Assembly (NCBI GenBank): GCA_019638235.1
Contig: JAHBUE010000001.1
Coordinates: 1,660,492 to 1,724,491 of the forward strand
Direction: 5' to 3'
DNA: 64,000 nt
Origin: Cyclobacteriaceae bacterium
Lineage (GTDB): Bacteria > Bacteroidota > Bacteroidia > Cytophagales > Cyclobacteriaceae
How positions within the stretch are numbered: position 1 is the stretch's first letter; each line of letters starts with the position of its first letter. A model generated the notes under the pieces. That model searched no databases. It had not been told where the DNA came from and was given only the letters and a program-made list of their open reading frames with translations. Made by a program: the position numbers and the translations under genes. Below are positions 35,387 through 45,253 of the stretch, in pieces.

Positions 35387-37000
35387 TTATTTCAGTTCAT
35401 CGGGTTTTGGTTTACGGTAATTAACATTTTTTTGGTCGAGTAGCGAGAACTGGTGAGGCAGCCGTTGCACAAAATTGTTCCAGTTGCGGTTTTCTTTAGG
35501 CGACCAGGTAACTTCGGCCAATGCCAGCGCACGCGGATAAATCATATATTCTATATGGTCGGTAGTAGCAATGTATTCCGTCCATAAATTGGCCTGTGCG
35601 CCAAGTATGAAACCCGTTTCTTCCTGGTTAAGTGCAAATGGAATGGGGTCGTACTCATAAACTTTTTTCAACGTAGAGTTTCCACCAAAGGCTACAGGCT
35701 CGCCTTCCGATTCAGCCTGGTAGTGGTCAAAATAAAGCGCGAAACCCGGTGTCATTACTACGTTGTGTCCGGCTTGTGCAGCGGCAATGCCACCCGCTTC
35801 TCCGCGCCAGCTCATTACGGCAGCATTGGGCGCGAGGCCACCTTCTAATATTTCATCCCAGCCGATAATTTTTTTCCCCTTTCCGTTTAAATATTTTTCA
35901 ATGCGTTTGATGAAATAGCTTTGAAGCTCATGTTCGTCATGCAATCCTTCGGCTTTCATGCGTTGCTGGCAATGCGTACATTTTTCCCAGCGGGTTTTGG
36001 GGCATTCATCACCGCCAACATGAATGTATTCACCGGGAAAGAGAGCAATCACTTCATCCAATACATCCGTTAAGAATTCAAACGTACTTTCTTTTCCGGC
36101 ACAAAACACATCATCAAAAACACCCCACAAGGGCGAGGCTTCGTACGGCCCGCCTGTGCAGCCAAGGTGCGGATAGGCCGAGAGCGCAGCAAGGGCGTGC
36201 CCCGGCATTTCAATTTCGGGCACAATGGTAACATATCGTTTGGCGGCATAGTCCACTACTTCTTTTATTTCTTCCTGCGTATAGTAACCGCCATAACGTG
36301 TGCCGTCAAACTTATGGGGTTGATCGGTATAATGGCCAATTAGTGTTTCTTTACGGTAAGCGGCTATGGTAGCGAGTTTTGGATATTTTTTTATTTCGAT
36401 GCGCCAACCCTGGTCTTCGGTTAAATGCCAGTGAAAGGTGTTGAACTTGTATTGTGCCATCAGGTCGATGTAACGTTTCACAAACTCAACCGGAAAGAAA
36501 TGGCGACACACGTCCAAGTGCAGTCCTCTCCATGCAAACCGGGGAAAATCGGTAATGGTTACAAACGGAATTTCCGACACGTGCTGGTTTGTGTTAACAA
36601 GCTGCATAAGCGATTGCACACCATAAAACAACCCGGCTTCTGTGGTAGAAAAAATATCTACACCGGTAGCGTTAACTACCATGTGGTAATATCCTTCCGG
36701 TAATATTTCTTTCGATACGAAACTACGCAGTACAATAGAGGCTGTACTATCCTGCGTAAGGTTGGCAGGTATCTGTTGTGTTGAAAAATAATCGAGTAAG
36801 AATTGAGCAATTTCCTGTTCAGCCGGGGTAACAGCAGCAATACTTACTGTGTCAGGCAACGTAAAAACACCACCGGTTTGCGTCAGGTTTACAGGAACAG
36901 GAACAATGCTGATGTCGGGCTGACTGATTTCTTCCTGTTGTTTCGATGTGCAAAAACTTAACAGGAAAATGGCGGAGAGGATAACGGATAATCGGAACAT
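35387..37000 (-). CDS. beta-N-acetylhexosaminidase, GH20 lipoprotein
   Basis: 537 residues. Lipoprotein signal ending in LLSFCTSK; an N-terminal GH20b domain (about 25-145), then the GH20 barrel with the catalytic pair in IHVGGDECPKTRWE, WHLTEDQGWRIEIKKYP and EIEMPGHALAAL. Such enzymes release GlcNAc/GalNAc from glycans or chitin and here should be anchored to a membrane facing the periplasm or outside. No SusC/D pair is adjacent. Confidence 0.95.
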   Translation of the reverse strand: MFRLSVILSAIFLLSFCTSKQQEEISQPDISIVPVPVNLTQTGGVFTLPDTVSIAAVTPAEQEIAQFLLDYFSTQQIPANLTQDSTASIVLRSFVSKEILPEGYYHMVVNATGVDIFSTTEAGLFYGVQSLMQLVNTNQHVSEIPFVTITDFPRFAWRGLHLDVCRHFFPVEFVKRYIDLMAQYKFNTFHWHLTEDQGWRIEIKKYPKLATIAAYRKETLIGHYTDQPHKFDGTRYGGYYTQEEIKEVVDYAAKRYVTIVPEIEMPGHALAALSAYPHLGCTGGPYEASPLWGVFDDVFCAGKESTFEFLTDVLDEVIALFPGEYIHVGGDECPKTRWEKCTHCQQRMKAEGLHDEHELQSYFIKRIEKYLNGKGKKIIGWDEILEGGLAPNAAVMSWRGEAGGIAAAQAGHNVVMTPGFALYFDHYQAESEGEPVAFGGNSTLKKVYEYDPIPFALNQEETGFILGAQANLWTEYIATTDHIEYMIYPRALALAEVTWSPKENRNWNNFVQRLPHQFSLLDQKNVNYRKPKPDELK

Positions 37001-37079
37001 ACGTATTATGATTTTTGGGTAAGTTAAGCAGATGAGAGCAGGATAAAAAACCGGGTAAACATCATATAAAGTAAAACCC

Positions 37080-37173
37080 TTAACCGCTAAGGTTGCGGAG
37101 TTACGCAGAGGGTTTCTGATGATGTTAAAGCATTTGCTGTTGCTTTGCGGCTCTTTGCGTGCTCTGCGGTTAA
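37080..37173. repeat. 94-bp palindromic element
   Basis: Ends with the perfect 8-bp inverted repeat TTAACCGC (37080-37087) / GCGGTTAA (37166-37173); inner arms GTTGCGGAG and CTTTGCGGCTCTTTGCG also pair loosely. It is in the gap between the divergent GH20 and UPF0175 genes. Related in style to 47764-47820 (ACCGC...GCGGT). Confidence 0.65.
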
Positions 37174-37204
37174 ATAAGTGATAATAAAAATGTGAATTTG
37201 TGAT

Positions 37205-37426
37205 ATGAAAACAGTAACAATATCCATACCCGATACCGTTGATTTTGACGATAAAGAGGCTCTTATGGTAATAGCGTCAAGATTGTATGAGAAGGGCAAA
37301 CTTTCATTGGGGCAGGCTGCCGAATTGGTAGGGTTATCAAAAGCGGCTTTTATGGAAATCCTCGGAACTTATGGTGTTTCTGTTTTCAATCACCCGGCTT
37401 CCGAATCTCTGATACCAGTTGTTTAA
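37205..37426 (+). CDS. UPF0175 family protein
   Basis: 73 residues: MKTVTISIPDTVDFDDKEAL, ASRLYEKGKLSLGQAAELVG, LSKAAFMEILGTYGVSVFN are the UPF0175 pattern, small ribbon-helix-helix/HTH-like proteins often encoded with a PIN-domain (DUF3368) toxin as the antitoxin. No such partner follows: the next 15 bases lead into the convergent T9SS gene. It is therefore an orphan antitoxin-like gene. Confidence 0.8.
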   Translation: MKTVTISIPDTVDFDDKEALMVIASRLYEKGKLSLGQAAELVGLSKAAFMEILGTYGVSVFNHPASESLIPVV

Positions 37427-37441
37427 TCCTTCTCTTAAATC

Positions 37442-40400
37442 CTATCGCATCAACACCACGCCACCTCGTTTCTCCTGGACGTCCACATCATATATGCTGC
37501 GGTATTTTACCACATACGAATAGGTTCCGGCAGGTAACAGTTGTGATGGATTGTTATTGTATCCGCCATTCCATTTAAACTCACGGTTATCGGATTGGTA
37601 CACCATTTCGCCCCAGCGATTGAATATAAATACCTGGAACCCGGTATCTTCAATAAAGAATGTAAGCACCCCAAATTCGCGGTTTGTATCAATCGGACTA
37701 CCGGGACGGAACGCTGTGGGCGCCACAATGCGCGGCTGGCATTGTTCTATAACATCAATAATATCCGTGCTTACACAACCAAACGAGTTGGTTAAATCAA
37801 CACCATACACACCGGGTTCAATTACCAACAGGGTTTGCGTGGTTACGCCTAACGGTACACCACCTTGCGACCACGCATAACTGATGAAATTCGCTCCCGG
37901 ATCTAAAAGAATTTCTCTCGTATCAGGATTAGGGTTTGCCGGGTTATTACAAATCAGTGCGCGTTGCGGTAACGCGCCCGGTGTAGTGGGCAACAATGCT
38001 ATTTGATTTTCAACAAAGCGTGTACAACCGGGCAGTGTTCCGGTAACGCGATACAACCCACCGGTGCTGCGTTGCAGCGTGGCGCTGGTCGCTCCTGAAA
38101 TATTGCTACCGTCAACCGACCATTGGAAATTTGTGCCGGGTTGGTTGGTTGTTGCTGTTAAGGTAAACGGTGAGCCGGTGCAGGGCGTAGTGGTAGTCAT
38201 GGCCAATTGAAGATTAGCCACAATTACCTGCCTTGCCGGTGAATTAAAACTACAACCTGACGCAGTGTTCTGAACGGTAACGGAATATGTTGCACCATTA
38301 TCCGAAGCGTTGGCAAGGATAGTTTGGCCGCCAACCATAGGTGTGCCGTTGCGTGTCCATAGATAGGTGTAACTACCGGGAGCGGATGTGGTTGCTGTTA
38401 ACGTTACCTGTGCTGCACAAGCATCGGATTGGGTGAAATCAACAGTAAGGTTATTGTTCACTTCAACAACTATATCTTGTGTTACCGGGCAGAAGCCAGC
38501 TTGTGTAACTGTAACGGTGTAGGTTTGCGGCCCCTGAGGGGGTGTTGCCGTTATGGAAGCAATGTTTGTTGCGCTGGTAATATCCGGGCCTGTCCATGAA
38601 TAGGTATCTCCACCTGTTACCGTGATAGTAACCGGGTCAGTACAACCATTTGATGTAAAAGTAAAAGGCACCGGGAGATCAGGGTTTATAGTAATGTCTT
38701 CGGTAGCAATACAGCCGTCAGCGGACACTTCGATGGTATAGGTGCCGGGAGCAGCAACCGGTAAGGTTGTAAAGTTTGCCGTACCACCTAATGATGTTGA
38801 TGGTACTACCACTATTCCGGTTCCTGAATCAGTAATTCTGTAAGTGGCTGATCCAATAGTAACAATGCCTGTGGTTTGAACATCGACAGCAACCGGATCA
38901 CAAGTCGGGGTTTGAGCAACGGCACTGATAATGTCAATTACATTATCGCTTATGCCAACCGTTGTAATCGTAGCACAACCCGATACCTGATCGGCTACGG
39001 TAATGCCATACGTGCCTGCACCCAATGCAGTTAACCCCGCATTCACTACCGGGCCTATCGGTTGGTCGTTGCCTTGTAGTGTTGTTGACGGGCCTGTAAC
39101 GAAGTAGCTGAACAAACTTCCAACAGGATTGGTAATAGTAAGCGCGATTTGACCTGTATTGGTTCCACAAGCTGCCGTGTTGGATGGCACGGCTGTAAAC
39201 GCAGGCGATTCGTTGAATGTAAACGTTACGGTATCTTGTACGGTACAGGTTGTAATCGGATCGGTAACGGAAACAATGTATTCAAAAATTCCGGGTAGGC
39301 TGCTGTCAACGGGTTGCGTTTGTGCGGTTCCAACAGATACGGGTAGTCCATTGTTGACAATAAGAGACCAGTCATACACAGCACCCGGGTTGCTCGCATC
39401 AAGCGGGAGAACCGGAACATTCTGACATAATGTTTGATCAGGCCCAAGGTCAACCGGTGGCCGGTTATCAGCAACTATAATTGAGCCTGCCGAGGTACAG
39501 CCGTTTACGGTGTTGGTTATCGTTACGCCTATATTGCTTGTTCGCGATACGTTTATCTCCCGGTCTGTTTCGCCTGTTGACCACAAGAAAGTAAGATCGG
39601 CCAGGTTGGGTGTGGAGGCGGGCAGCGCTTCCAATAATAAATCTCCGTTACAGATAACCGGTTGCAGTACGCCTGACGGTAAGAAAGTAGGGTTGGGTGG
39701 AGGAGGGAATATCGTAATATCCTGAACAAAGGTTGTGTCTAAACCGCACCGGTTGAAAATATGGAGTGTAACGGTATACGTTGTGGGAATCCCTGTTTGA
39801 GGATATGTATGTTGTACCTGTGCTGAATCGGACGAGGTTCCATCTCCGAACGACCAGAAGAACTGATCAATAGGATCGGTACCGAACCCTGTAAAAAATG
39901 TGGGTTCGCCTTCGCAGAAACCTGCGATGTCCATTCCCGGTGGTTGAATGGGGTTGCCAACATTCTGAATAAAGTTTGGCAAACCCAACCGGCTTTGGCC
40001 GGAAGTCAAAGCAAATCCGTTTACATTAAAATTAGATACCTGTAACGTGTCGGGGTTAAATGTGATTGTTCCTAACGCATTCCTGTTGTTCACGGCAACG
40101 TAAATCTGCCCGTCAGGGCCAACCTGTATGGCGCCCAATTCTTCACTAATGTCGGCAAGTGGCGGGTTGATTAGTTGCGGGTTTCCTTCAAAGTCGATGT
40201 AGAACTCGCGAATAGCTGAAGGCGTACCACGCAGGGTAGCGAATATCTTATTACCCAAAAACTCCACACCATAAACCTGTCCGTTTGCGCTGTTTAAATT
40301 TGCTACGCGGAAATTTGAAACAATGCCTATGGTGTTATCAAAATCAAAAATCTCCAGAACGTTTGAAATACCGGGTTCCGACAAGGCTACGGCCAATACA

Positions 40401-42676
40401 TTCTGTGCGCCTAATTTCATGTAGCCTTGCCCGTTTTCGGCTGCATTAAAACTATGATCGGAGCCAACACTCGAAATTACCGGACTGGAGATACCGGCCG
40501 GTGTAATTTGATATGCACGAAACGAGTTGTTTCCGTATTCATGCGCAATAAGCCAACCGGCATTGCCGGTAATGCGCTCGGTGCTTCGGCTGAAAAGCAA
40601 TTGATTGAATTCAATAATACCACCATCGCCACTGTTTTCTTTCAAATCGAACAGCGTGTATCGCAATTCATACATTCCTGCTCCGTGAACTTCCTGCGTG
40701 GTAAAAATATAATAGAGTGTTTCATCGCCCGGCACGGGAATAATCAATGCCGATTGTGTTGAACCCGACTCCCCGCCAATGCCGGGAGGAATTACAATGG
40801 GTGTGCCGTCAGCGGTTTGGGTTATCTCTACGTCATTCTTGTCGTACACGTGCACGCCATCTGTTGAAAGAATTACCTGGCCGTTTCTGTCGCTGATTAC
40901 CGAAACACCTTCGGGACTGTTTACCGGGCCGGGGATGGAAATGGCCGGCTGTTCATTAAAATCTATTCCGGCATTTTGCCCGAAGTACCAGATGTTCGCC
41001 CGCTGGTCTTCCAACCCATATTCGCGGATGTTTACACCGGCATAGGCGCTGCAAGTACCTAACGTTGCCACTACATAATAGTATCCGGCTGAGTCAGGTC
41101 TGAGCGTGGTTCCTGTCTGACCATTTGACCAAACAATGGAAGTTGGTGATCCGCCTTGAATTTCAACTTGTACCGAAAAATCAGTACAAGTATCACCCGG
41201 CAGTCTTCGTGCAGGCAATTCGCAACGGCAAGCGGTTGTATCTTGTACCAACTGCAACTGAAGATCAAACTGGGTAATGTCAATCGGGTTAGTGGCTGTT
41301 GCTGATTCGCCATTTAAAAAGGCCGTAACGGAAACACTAAACGTTCCGCCATTCTCGTAGGTATGCACCGGGCTCCAGGCGTTTGAACCTTGTCCATCGC
41401 CAAAATCCCACACAAGGCTATCGGCATGTGGCGTTACAGTCGGGAAAAAAGATACCGGTGAACTGGAACAGCTTCCGGCCGAAACAAAGGTTACATTCAG
41501 GTTGGGGTCGGAAGCGGGAGCGAAGGAAGGAAATTGTGTTCCGTTAATGTTCGGGTTTGATGTGAACGCAGTGGATTCATATTGTACCAACGTGCCCACA
41601 CTATCTGTATCGGTTAATTTTCCTATTAAGAATGGCCCGCCACCGGTTGCCTGGTAGATGTGATAAATAGCGGTATCGGGTGCAAGTTGTAATCCGTAGC
41701 TGCTGTTTACCGGCACGGCCAGCACGGGCGTCAGGGTGTTGAGTGGATTGGTTGTATCGAACTGGAGTACCTGCGCATCAGCACCGGAGTCGTTCCTGCG
41801 GGAGATGTATAAAAATCTTCCTGACGGACTCCATTCCGTATCGTAAATGGCGCCTGCAAGTGTGCTGGCAGAATTAAGCACAAACTGGTCGAAAGAGAGT
41901 GTACCTGTGGCATCATCAAAATCAAGAATAGAGATGTTGCGGTTAACCGATAATGGCGACACGGCAATTTTTGCTGTGCCTTCGTGGTAAGCAAAGTTTG
42001 TGGCGGAGATAGCAAGATTTCCCGTAAGGTTATTAAAATTTGTATTGGCAAATACACCTGCGGGTTGCACGTGCGTTACGGTGTAGTTATCGGTTCCGTT
42101 TTCGTGTGTTATCAGCCAATAGTCGGTGCCATTATCGTGTGGCATTACAATCATGGCTTCCGAGCGATTGGTTAATCCCGCTACCGGCTGATTTTTCGTG
42201 GTAACATCTCCTGTAAAGGGCGCACCAAAACCCGAATTGCCGGGCAAGGTCATATCTACAATGCTAACGGTAACATTGCCACCGGTTACACCATTGGCGC
42301 TGTTGGCGAAAATATAATATTGATTAGGGGCGCCCGGCACGGGGCATATTGCTACCGGCTGGTTGCCCGATGTGCTGGCTAATAACCCGGTGCCGTTGGG
42401 CATGGCAGCCGGGTTGTTGGTGATGTCGTACACGCGCGAACCATCGGTATAAAAAATCAGGTCGGCATTGACAGGATTGGAGGCAACTGCGCTTCCCCCG
42501 GTACCAAACGGCAGTTTTTGATTGGTAATTAACGAAGCCGTATTGTCGCTCCGGCTAAACCGTATGGCAGTATTGCTGTTGCCGAAATACCAGTTATAGC
42601 GCGATAACTCCTGTGCCGAAACATTAACGGTTAATCCAACCAAAACGATTATCCACCACCGCATTTTCTGAATCAT
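37442..42676 (-). CDS. giant T9SS type B surface protein with tandem WYFG/PKD modules (gliding motility-associated C-terminal domain)
   Basis: About 1744 residues. Signal peptide ends SAQ at about 22. Two similar modules follow: one from WYFG at 29-32 with a beta-propeller-like repeat and a PKD domain (VWDFGDGQGSNAWSPVHTYE, about 410-440), and a second from WYFG near 561 with a PKD domain (FFWSFGDGTSSDSAQVQHTY, about 930-970). Then an array of Cys-containing Ig-like repeats, and a C-terminal ~85-residue CHU_C/TIGR04131 domain (FIFNRWGEMVYQSDN, VVKYRSIYDVD), the type B sorting domain of the type IX system. Like SprB and its relatives it probably goes to the cell surface. A PorP/SprF-family gene is divergent, 184 bp away. 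Confidence 0.9.
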   Translation of the reverse strand: MIQKMRWWIIVLVGLTVNVSAQELSRYNWYFGNSNTAIRFSRSDNTASLITNQKLPFGTGGSAVASNPVNADLIFYTDGSRVYDITNNPAAMPNGTGLLASTSGNQPVAICPVPGAPNQYYIFANSANGVTGGNVTVSIVDMTLPGNSGFGAPFTGDVTTKNQPVAGLTNRSEAMIVMPHDNGTDYWLITHENGTDNYTVTHVQPAGVFANTNFNNLTGNLAISATNFAYHEGTAKIAVSPLSVNRNISILDFDDATGTLSFDQFVLNSASTLAGAIYDTEWSPSGRFLYISRRNDSGADAQVLQFDTTNPLNTLTPVLAVPVNSSYGLQLAPDTAIYHIYQATGGGPFLIGKLTDTDSVGTLVQYESTAFTSNPNINGTQFPSFAPASDPNLNVTFVSAGSCSSSPVSFFPTVTPHADSLVWDFGDGQGSNAWSPVHTYENGGTFSVSVTAFLNGESATATNPIDITQFDLQLQLVQDTTACRCELPARRLPGDTCTDFSVQVEIQGGSPTSIVWSNGQTGTTLRPDSAGYYYVVATLGTCSAYAGVNIREYGLEDQRANIWYFGQNAGIDFNEQPAISIPGPVNSPEGVSVISDRNGQVILSTDGVHVYDKNDVEITQTADGTPIVIPPGIGGESGSTQSALIIPVPGDETLYYIFTTQEVHGAGMYELRYTLFDLKENSGDGGIIEFNQLLFSRSTERITGNAGWLIAHEYGNNSFRAYQITPAGISSPVISSVGSDHSFNAAENGQGYMKLGAQNVLAVALSEPGISNVLEIFDFDNTIGIVSNFRVANLNSANGQVYGVEFLGNKIFATLRGTPSAIREFYIDFEGNPQLINPPLADISEELGAIQVGPDGQIYVAVNNRNALGTITFNPDTLQVSNFNVNGFALTSGQSRLGLPNFIQNVGNPIQPPGMDIAGFCEGEPTFFTGFGTDPIDQFFWSFGDGTSSDSAQVQHTYPQTGIPTTYTVTLHIFNRCGLDTTFVQDITIFPPPPNPTFLPSGVLQPVICNGDLLLEALPASTPNLADLTFLWSTGETDREINVSRTSNIGVTITNTVNGCTSAGSIIVADNRPPVDLGPDQTLCQNVPVLPLDASNPGAVYDWSLIVNNGLPVSVGTAQTQPVDSSLPGIFEYIVSVTDPITTCTVQDTVTFTFNESPAFTAVPSNTAACGTNTGQIALTITNPVGSLFSYFVTGPSTTLQGNDQPIGPVVNAGLTALGAGTYGITVADQVSGCATITTVGISDNVIDIISAVAQTPTCDPVAVDVQTTGIVTIGSATYRITDSGTGIVVVPSTSLGGTANFTTLPVAAPGTYTIEVSADGCIATEDITINPDLPVPFTFTSNGCTDPVTITVTGGDTYSWTGPDITSATNIASITATPPQGPQTYTVTVTQAGFCPVTQDIVVEVNNNLTVDFTQSDACAAQVTLTATTSAPGSYTYLWTRNGTPMVGGQTILANASDNGATYSVTVQNTASGCSFNSPARQVIVANLQLAMTTTTPCTGSPFTLTATTNQPGTNFQWSVDGSNISGATSATLQRSTGGLYRVTGTLPGCTRFVENQIALLPTTPGALPQRALICNNPANPNPDTREILLDPGANFISYAWSQGGVPLGVTTQTLLVIEPGVYGVDLTNSFGCVSTDIIDVIEQCQPRIVAPTAFRPGSPIDTNREFGVLTFFIEDTGFQVFIFNRWGEMVYQSDNREFKWNGGYNNNPSQLLPAGTYSYVVKYRSIYDVDVQEKRGGVVLMR

Positions 42677-42860
42677 GTGTAACTCTTTTAAAACTCCAGA
42701 CACGTCAACCTACTTTAATCCCTGCAAACGGGCAACTTAAAAACGCCCAATCATCACGAAAGTATACAATTTGACTAAAAATATCGTTAAGAATCAGAAA
42801 ACACGGGCTTTTGCCGGTTCCGGGTTTTTTAAATAGTGCGAATCGCTTTAATTTGCTCCG

Positions 42861-43931
42861 ATGCTGTTGTGCAAACCAACCCGTTATCCAGTCTTTTTGA
42901 TTCTCCTTGCCGGAGTTTTAATACTTTTTTCGCCATGCGAAGTAACTGCCCAGGATCCGCAGTTCTCGCAGTTCTATGCGGCCCCGCTCTACCTTAACCC
43001 CGCGCTTGCAGGAGGCACCGGCCAGGCGCGTGCGGGCATTAACTACCGCAACCAATGGCCGGCTATTGACGCGACTTTTACTACCATGTCGGCTTACTTC
43101 GATTATTTTATTGAAGATGCCCGCAGTGGTGTGGGTATTATACTTAACCGCGATGTGGAAGGCCTTGCCGGGTTGCGGTCGTTGAACGTGGGGCTTCAGT
43201 ATTCGTATGAGATTGAGTTTTCAAAAAATCTTGGTTTCCGGCCGGGTGCGCAGGTTGCGCTGTATAATCGCGATATAAATTTTAACCGCCTGACCTTTGG
43301 CGACCAGTTTGATCCCCAAACCGGTGAAATCATTTCTCCGGCTACAGCCGAACAGTTCCGTACTAATTTCAGTAAAACTTTTGTCGACCTGTCGTTGGGC
43401 GGTGTGTTGTTTACCAAATCGGCCTGGTTGGGTGTTGCCGCGTTTCACCTCAACCAACCGAACCAATCTATTATAGATGAGAACAGTCCGTTGCCGATTA
43501 AGCTTTCGGTGCATGGCGGGTTTAAATATTATATGAAGCCGGGCGTAAAAGGCAGCGGCCTGTATGCGCAGGAAGCCGAGCGAAGCATTGCCCCGGTATT
43601 TCAATACCGCCATCAGGGGCAGTTCGACCAACTTGACCTGGGCTTGTATTATACAGCCGAGCCGTTGGTGCTGGGCTTGTGGTACAGGGGTGTGCCCTTT
43701 AAGCAGGTAAATGGTTTTGTAAATAACGAATCGATTGTGTTGTTGCTGGGCTTTACCAACATAGGCGCCAAGCAGGCGTTGAATATTGGTTACAGTTACG
43801 ACTTTACTATTTCCAAGCTGGGTGCAGGCAGTGGCGGTGCGCACGAGTTTAGCTTAGTATATACCTGGCCCATGCGCGACCCGCGCAAGCCCCCCCGCGA
43901 CAAGCTGGTGATTCCGTGCCCGGATTTTTAA
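42861..43931 (+). CDS. PorP/SprF family outer membrane protein
   Basis: 356 residues; signal peptide ends VTAQ at about 31, then DPQFSQFYAAPLYLNPALAG, the hallmark start of PorP/SprF, and many beta-strand segments (GVGIILNRDVEG, GLRSLNVGLQYSYEI, FSLVYTWPMRD), consistent with a beta barrel. In flavobacteria SprF is needed for secretion of the type B protein SprB, and type B genes commonly sit next to a PorP/SprF gene, as here. TTAATTTG (42848-42855) is one base from the promoter consensus, 5 nt before the ATG. Confidence 0.92.
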   Translation: MLLCKPTRYPVFLILLAGVLILFSPCEVTAQDPQFSQFYAAPLYLNPALAGGTGQARAGINYRNQWPAIDATFTTMSAYFDYFIEDARSGVGIILNRDVEGLAGLRSLNVGLQYSYEIEFSKNLGFRPGAQVALYNRDINFNRLTFGDQFDPQTGEIISPATAEQFRTNFSKTFVDLSLGGVLFTKSAWLGVAAFHLNQPNQSIIDENSPLPIKLSVHGGFKYYMKPGVKGSGLYAQEAERSIAPVFQYRHQGQFDQLDLGLYYTAEPLVLGLWYRGVPFKQVNGFVNNESIVLLLGFTNIGAKQALNIGYSYDFTISKLGAGSGGAHEFSLVYTWPMRDPRKPPRDKLVIPCPDF

Positions 43932-43956
43932 GGGGAGTTTCTTTAATCACGCACTG

Positions 43957-44104
43957 ACGCAAGCGTCCGCTTGTGCCATGAGCATTAACGTTTAAGTTTG
44001 CTCTGAACATTAAAAGCGGTTAGCTTTATAGTATGAGTAGAAAACACGAAAGTTTTCTGTTGTTGTTTTATTGTAAGCAGTACAAACAAGCGGAGGCTTG
44101 CGCC
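43957..44104. repeat. 148-bp inverted-repeat element
   Basis: ACGCAAGCGTCCGCTTGT at 43957-43974 is repeated inverted at 44086-44104 with 16 of 18 matching bases. The interior contains AAAACACGAAAGTTTTC-like complementarity but no gene. No target duplication was found. It fills the DNA between the PorP/SprF gene and the small pseudogene. Confidence 0.6.
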
Positions 44105-44142
44105 AGAGGGGGTAACACTATTCAAGATGTTAACTCATTAAA

Positions 44143-44412
44143 ATGGACACAGAACTTTATATAAAGACTATTAAAAAAGAATGTGCCTTTCTTGAACAAG
44201 AAGGGTACATTTTTTCTTAATTAGAAAACAATATCTATTACACAAAAGAGACAGAACCGGAAGGTTTTAGAATTAGGTTTGCTTGGTTAGAATATGGTGA
44301 CAAATTTGTTACTCATGGTATAGATATTTTTTATAGGGAATTAGTGATTAAAAACAAGTCGAAAGCACACGATGAAAATGATTTTGTTAAGATGGTTATT
44401 ACTGAACTATAA
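44143..44412 (+). pseudogene. small hypothetical gene with in-frame stop
   Basis: An ATG frame of 89 codons from 44143 to TAA 44410-44412 is broken by TAA at 44218-44220 (codon 26). The two halves (ELYIKTIKKECAFLEQEGYI; then YYTKETEPEGFRIRFAWLEY and HGIDIFYRELVI) read like one small protein, with acidic and aromatic residues on both sides. No family recognised. It is flanked by palindromes, so a decaying accessory gene is likely. Confidence 0.55.
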
Positions 44413-44496
44413 CCAATGAAAACAAACTCAACGTTTGGTAAAATATTGGAAAATTTTAAACTTCTACAGAACAATCTTATTTCCCCTTAGCCTTGA

Positions 44497-44512
44497 TTCG
44501 TGTCCTCACGAA
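44497..44512. repeat. short hairpin
   Basis: TTCGTG and CACGAA pair around TCCT. It sits 50 nt upstream of the TRIC promoter and may be part of a dispersed repeat family; function unclear. The neighbouring stretch 44413-44496 holds nothing else recognisable. Confidence 0.35.
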
Positions 44513-44558
44513 CCAGGGATGCCTTGAAATTTTCGATTTACGCTAAAATTTCTTCCCC

Positions 44559-44566
44559 TATCTTTG
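44559..44566 (+). promoter_or_regulatory. -7 promoter element TATCTTTG (TRIC gene)
   Basis: Exact TAnnTTTG 16 nt before the ATG at 44583; transcription should start near 44573, leaving about 10 nt of leader. Confidence 0.55.
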
Positions 44567-44582
44567 CCCGAAAATTTATCCA

Positions 44583-45194
44583 ATGGTCTTTCAATACCCG
44601 CTTGAGCTTATCGGCACATTTTTCTTTGCCATTTCGGGGGCGCTTGCCATGCGCGATAAAGACCAGGATTGGTTTGCAGCCGCCTTCACCGGGTTTCTTA
44701 CGGCCATCGGGGGCGGTACCATCCGCGATATTATGCTGGGCAGCTATCCATTAGTTTGGATTGGCGATATTAACTTTCTCTATGCCGTTTTGATTGGCGT
44801 GGCTGTGGCTATCCTGTTCAACCGTATTTTCATAAAGCTTCGCAGAACGTTCATCCTGTTCGATACCCTGGGGATTTCGTTCTTCACGATTATCGGGGTA
44901 GAGAAAGCTATCGGGCTTGGCGTTCAACCCGAAATTGCCGCCATCATGGGCATGTTCACTGCCGTGATGGGTGGCGTCATCCGCGATACCCTCACAAATG
45001 AAATTCCGGTAATCTTTCGCAAAGAAGTCTACGCCACTGCCTGCCTTGCGGGCGCCATCGTGTACCTCGTTCTTGATATTCATACCCCGCTTGAGCGCAA
45101 TTACAACCTGATGATTTCCATTGCGGTGATAATCGTCATCCGGTTGGTGGCGCTGAAGTTTAAATTGTCGCTGCCGGGGTTCAGGAAGCCCTGA
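44583..45194 (+). CDS. trimeric intracellular cation channel (TRIC/UPF0126) family protein
   Basis: 203 residues with seven hydrophobic segments in a duplicated layout; the two halves both carry an RD-containing glycine-rich motif (FTGFLTAIGGGTIRDIMLG and MGMFTAVMGGVIRDTLTN), the TRIC signature. Bacterial TRIC homologues form trimeric cation channels in the inner membrane; the ion is not clear. The gene is monocistronic between repeats. Confidence 0.9.
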   Translation: MVFQYPLELIGTFFFAISGALAMRDKDQDWFAAAFTGFLTAIGGGTIRDIMLGSYPLVWIGDINFLYAVLIGVAVAILFNRIFIKLRRTFILFDTLGISFFTIIGVEKAIGLGVQPEIAAIMGMFTAVMGGVIRDTLTNEIPVIFRKEVYATACLAGAIVYLVLDIHTPLERNYNLMISIAVIIVIRLVALKFKLSLPGFRKP

Positions 45195-45253
45195 TAATTT
45201 CCTGTTGATATACAGCTACCATCTGGGTGGTGTGCCTCAAGCCTTTTATTTTG

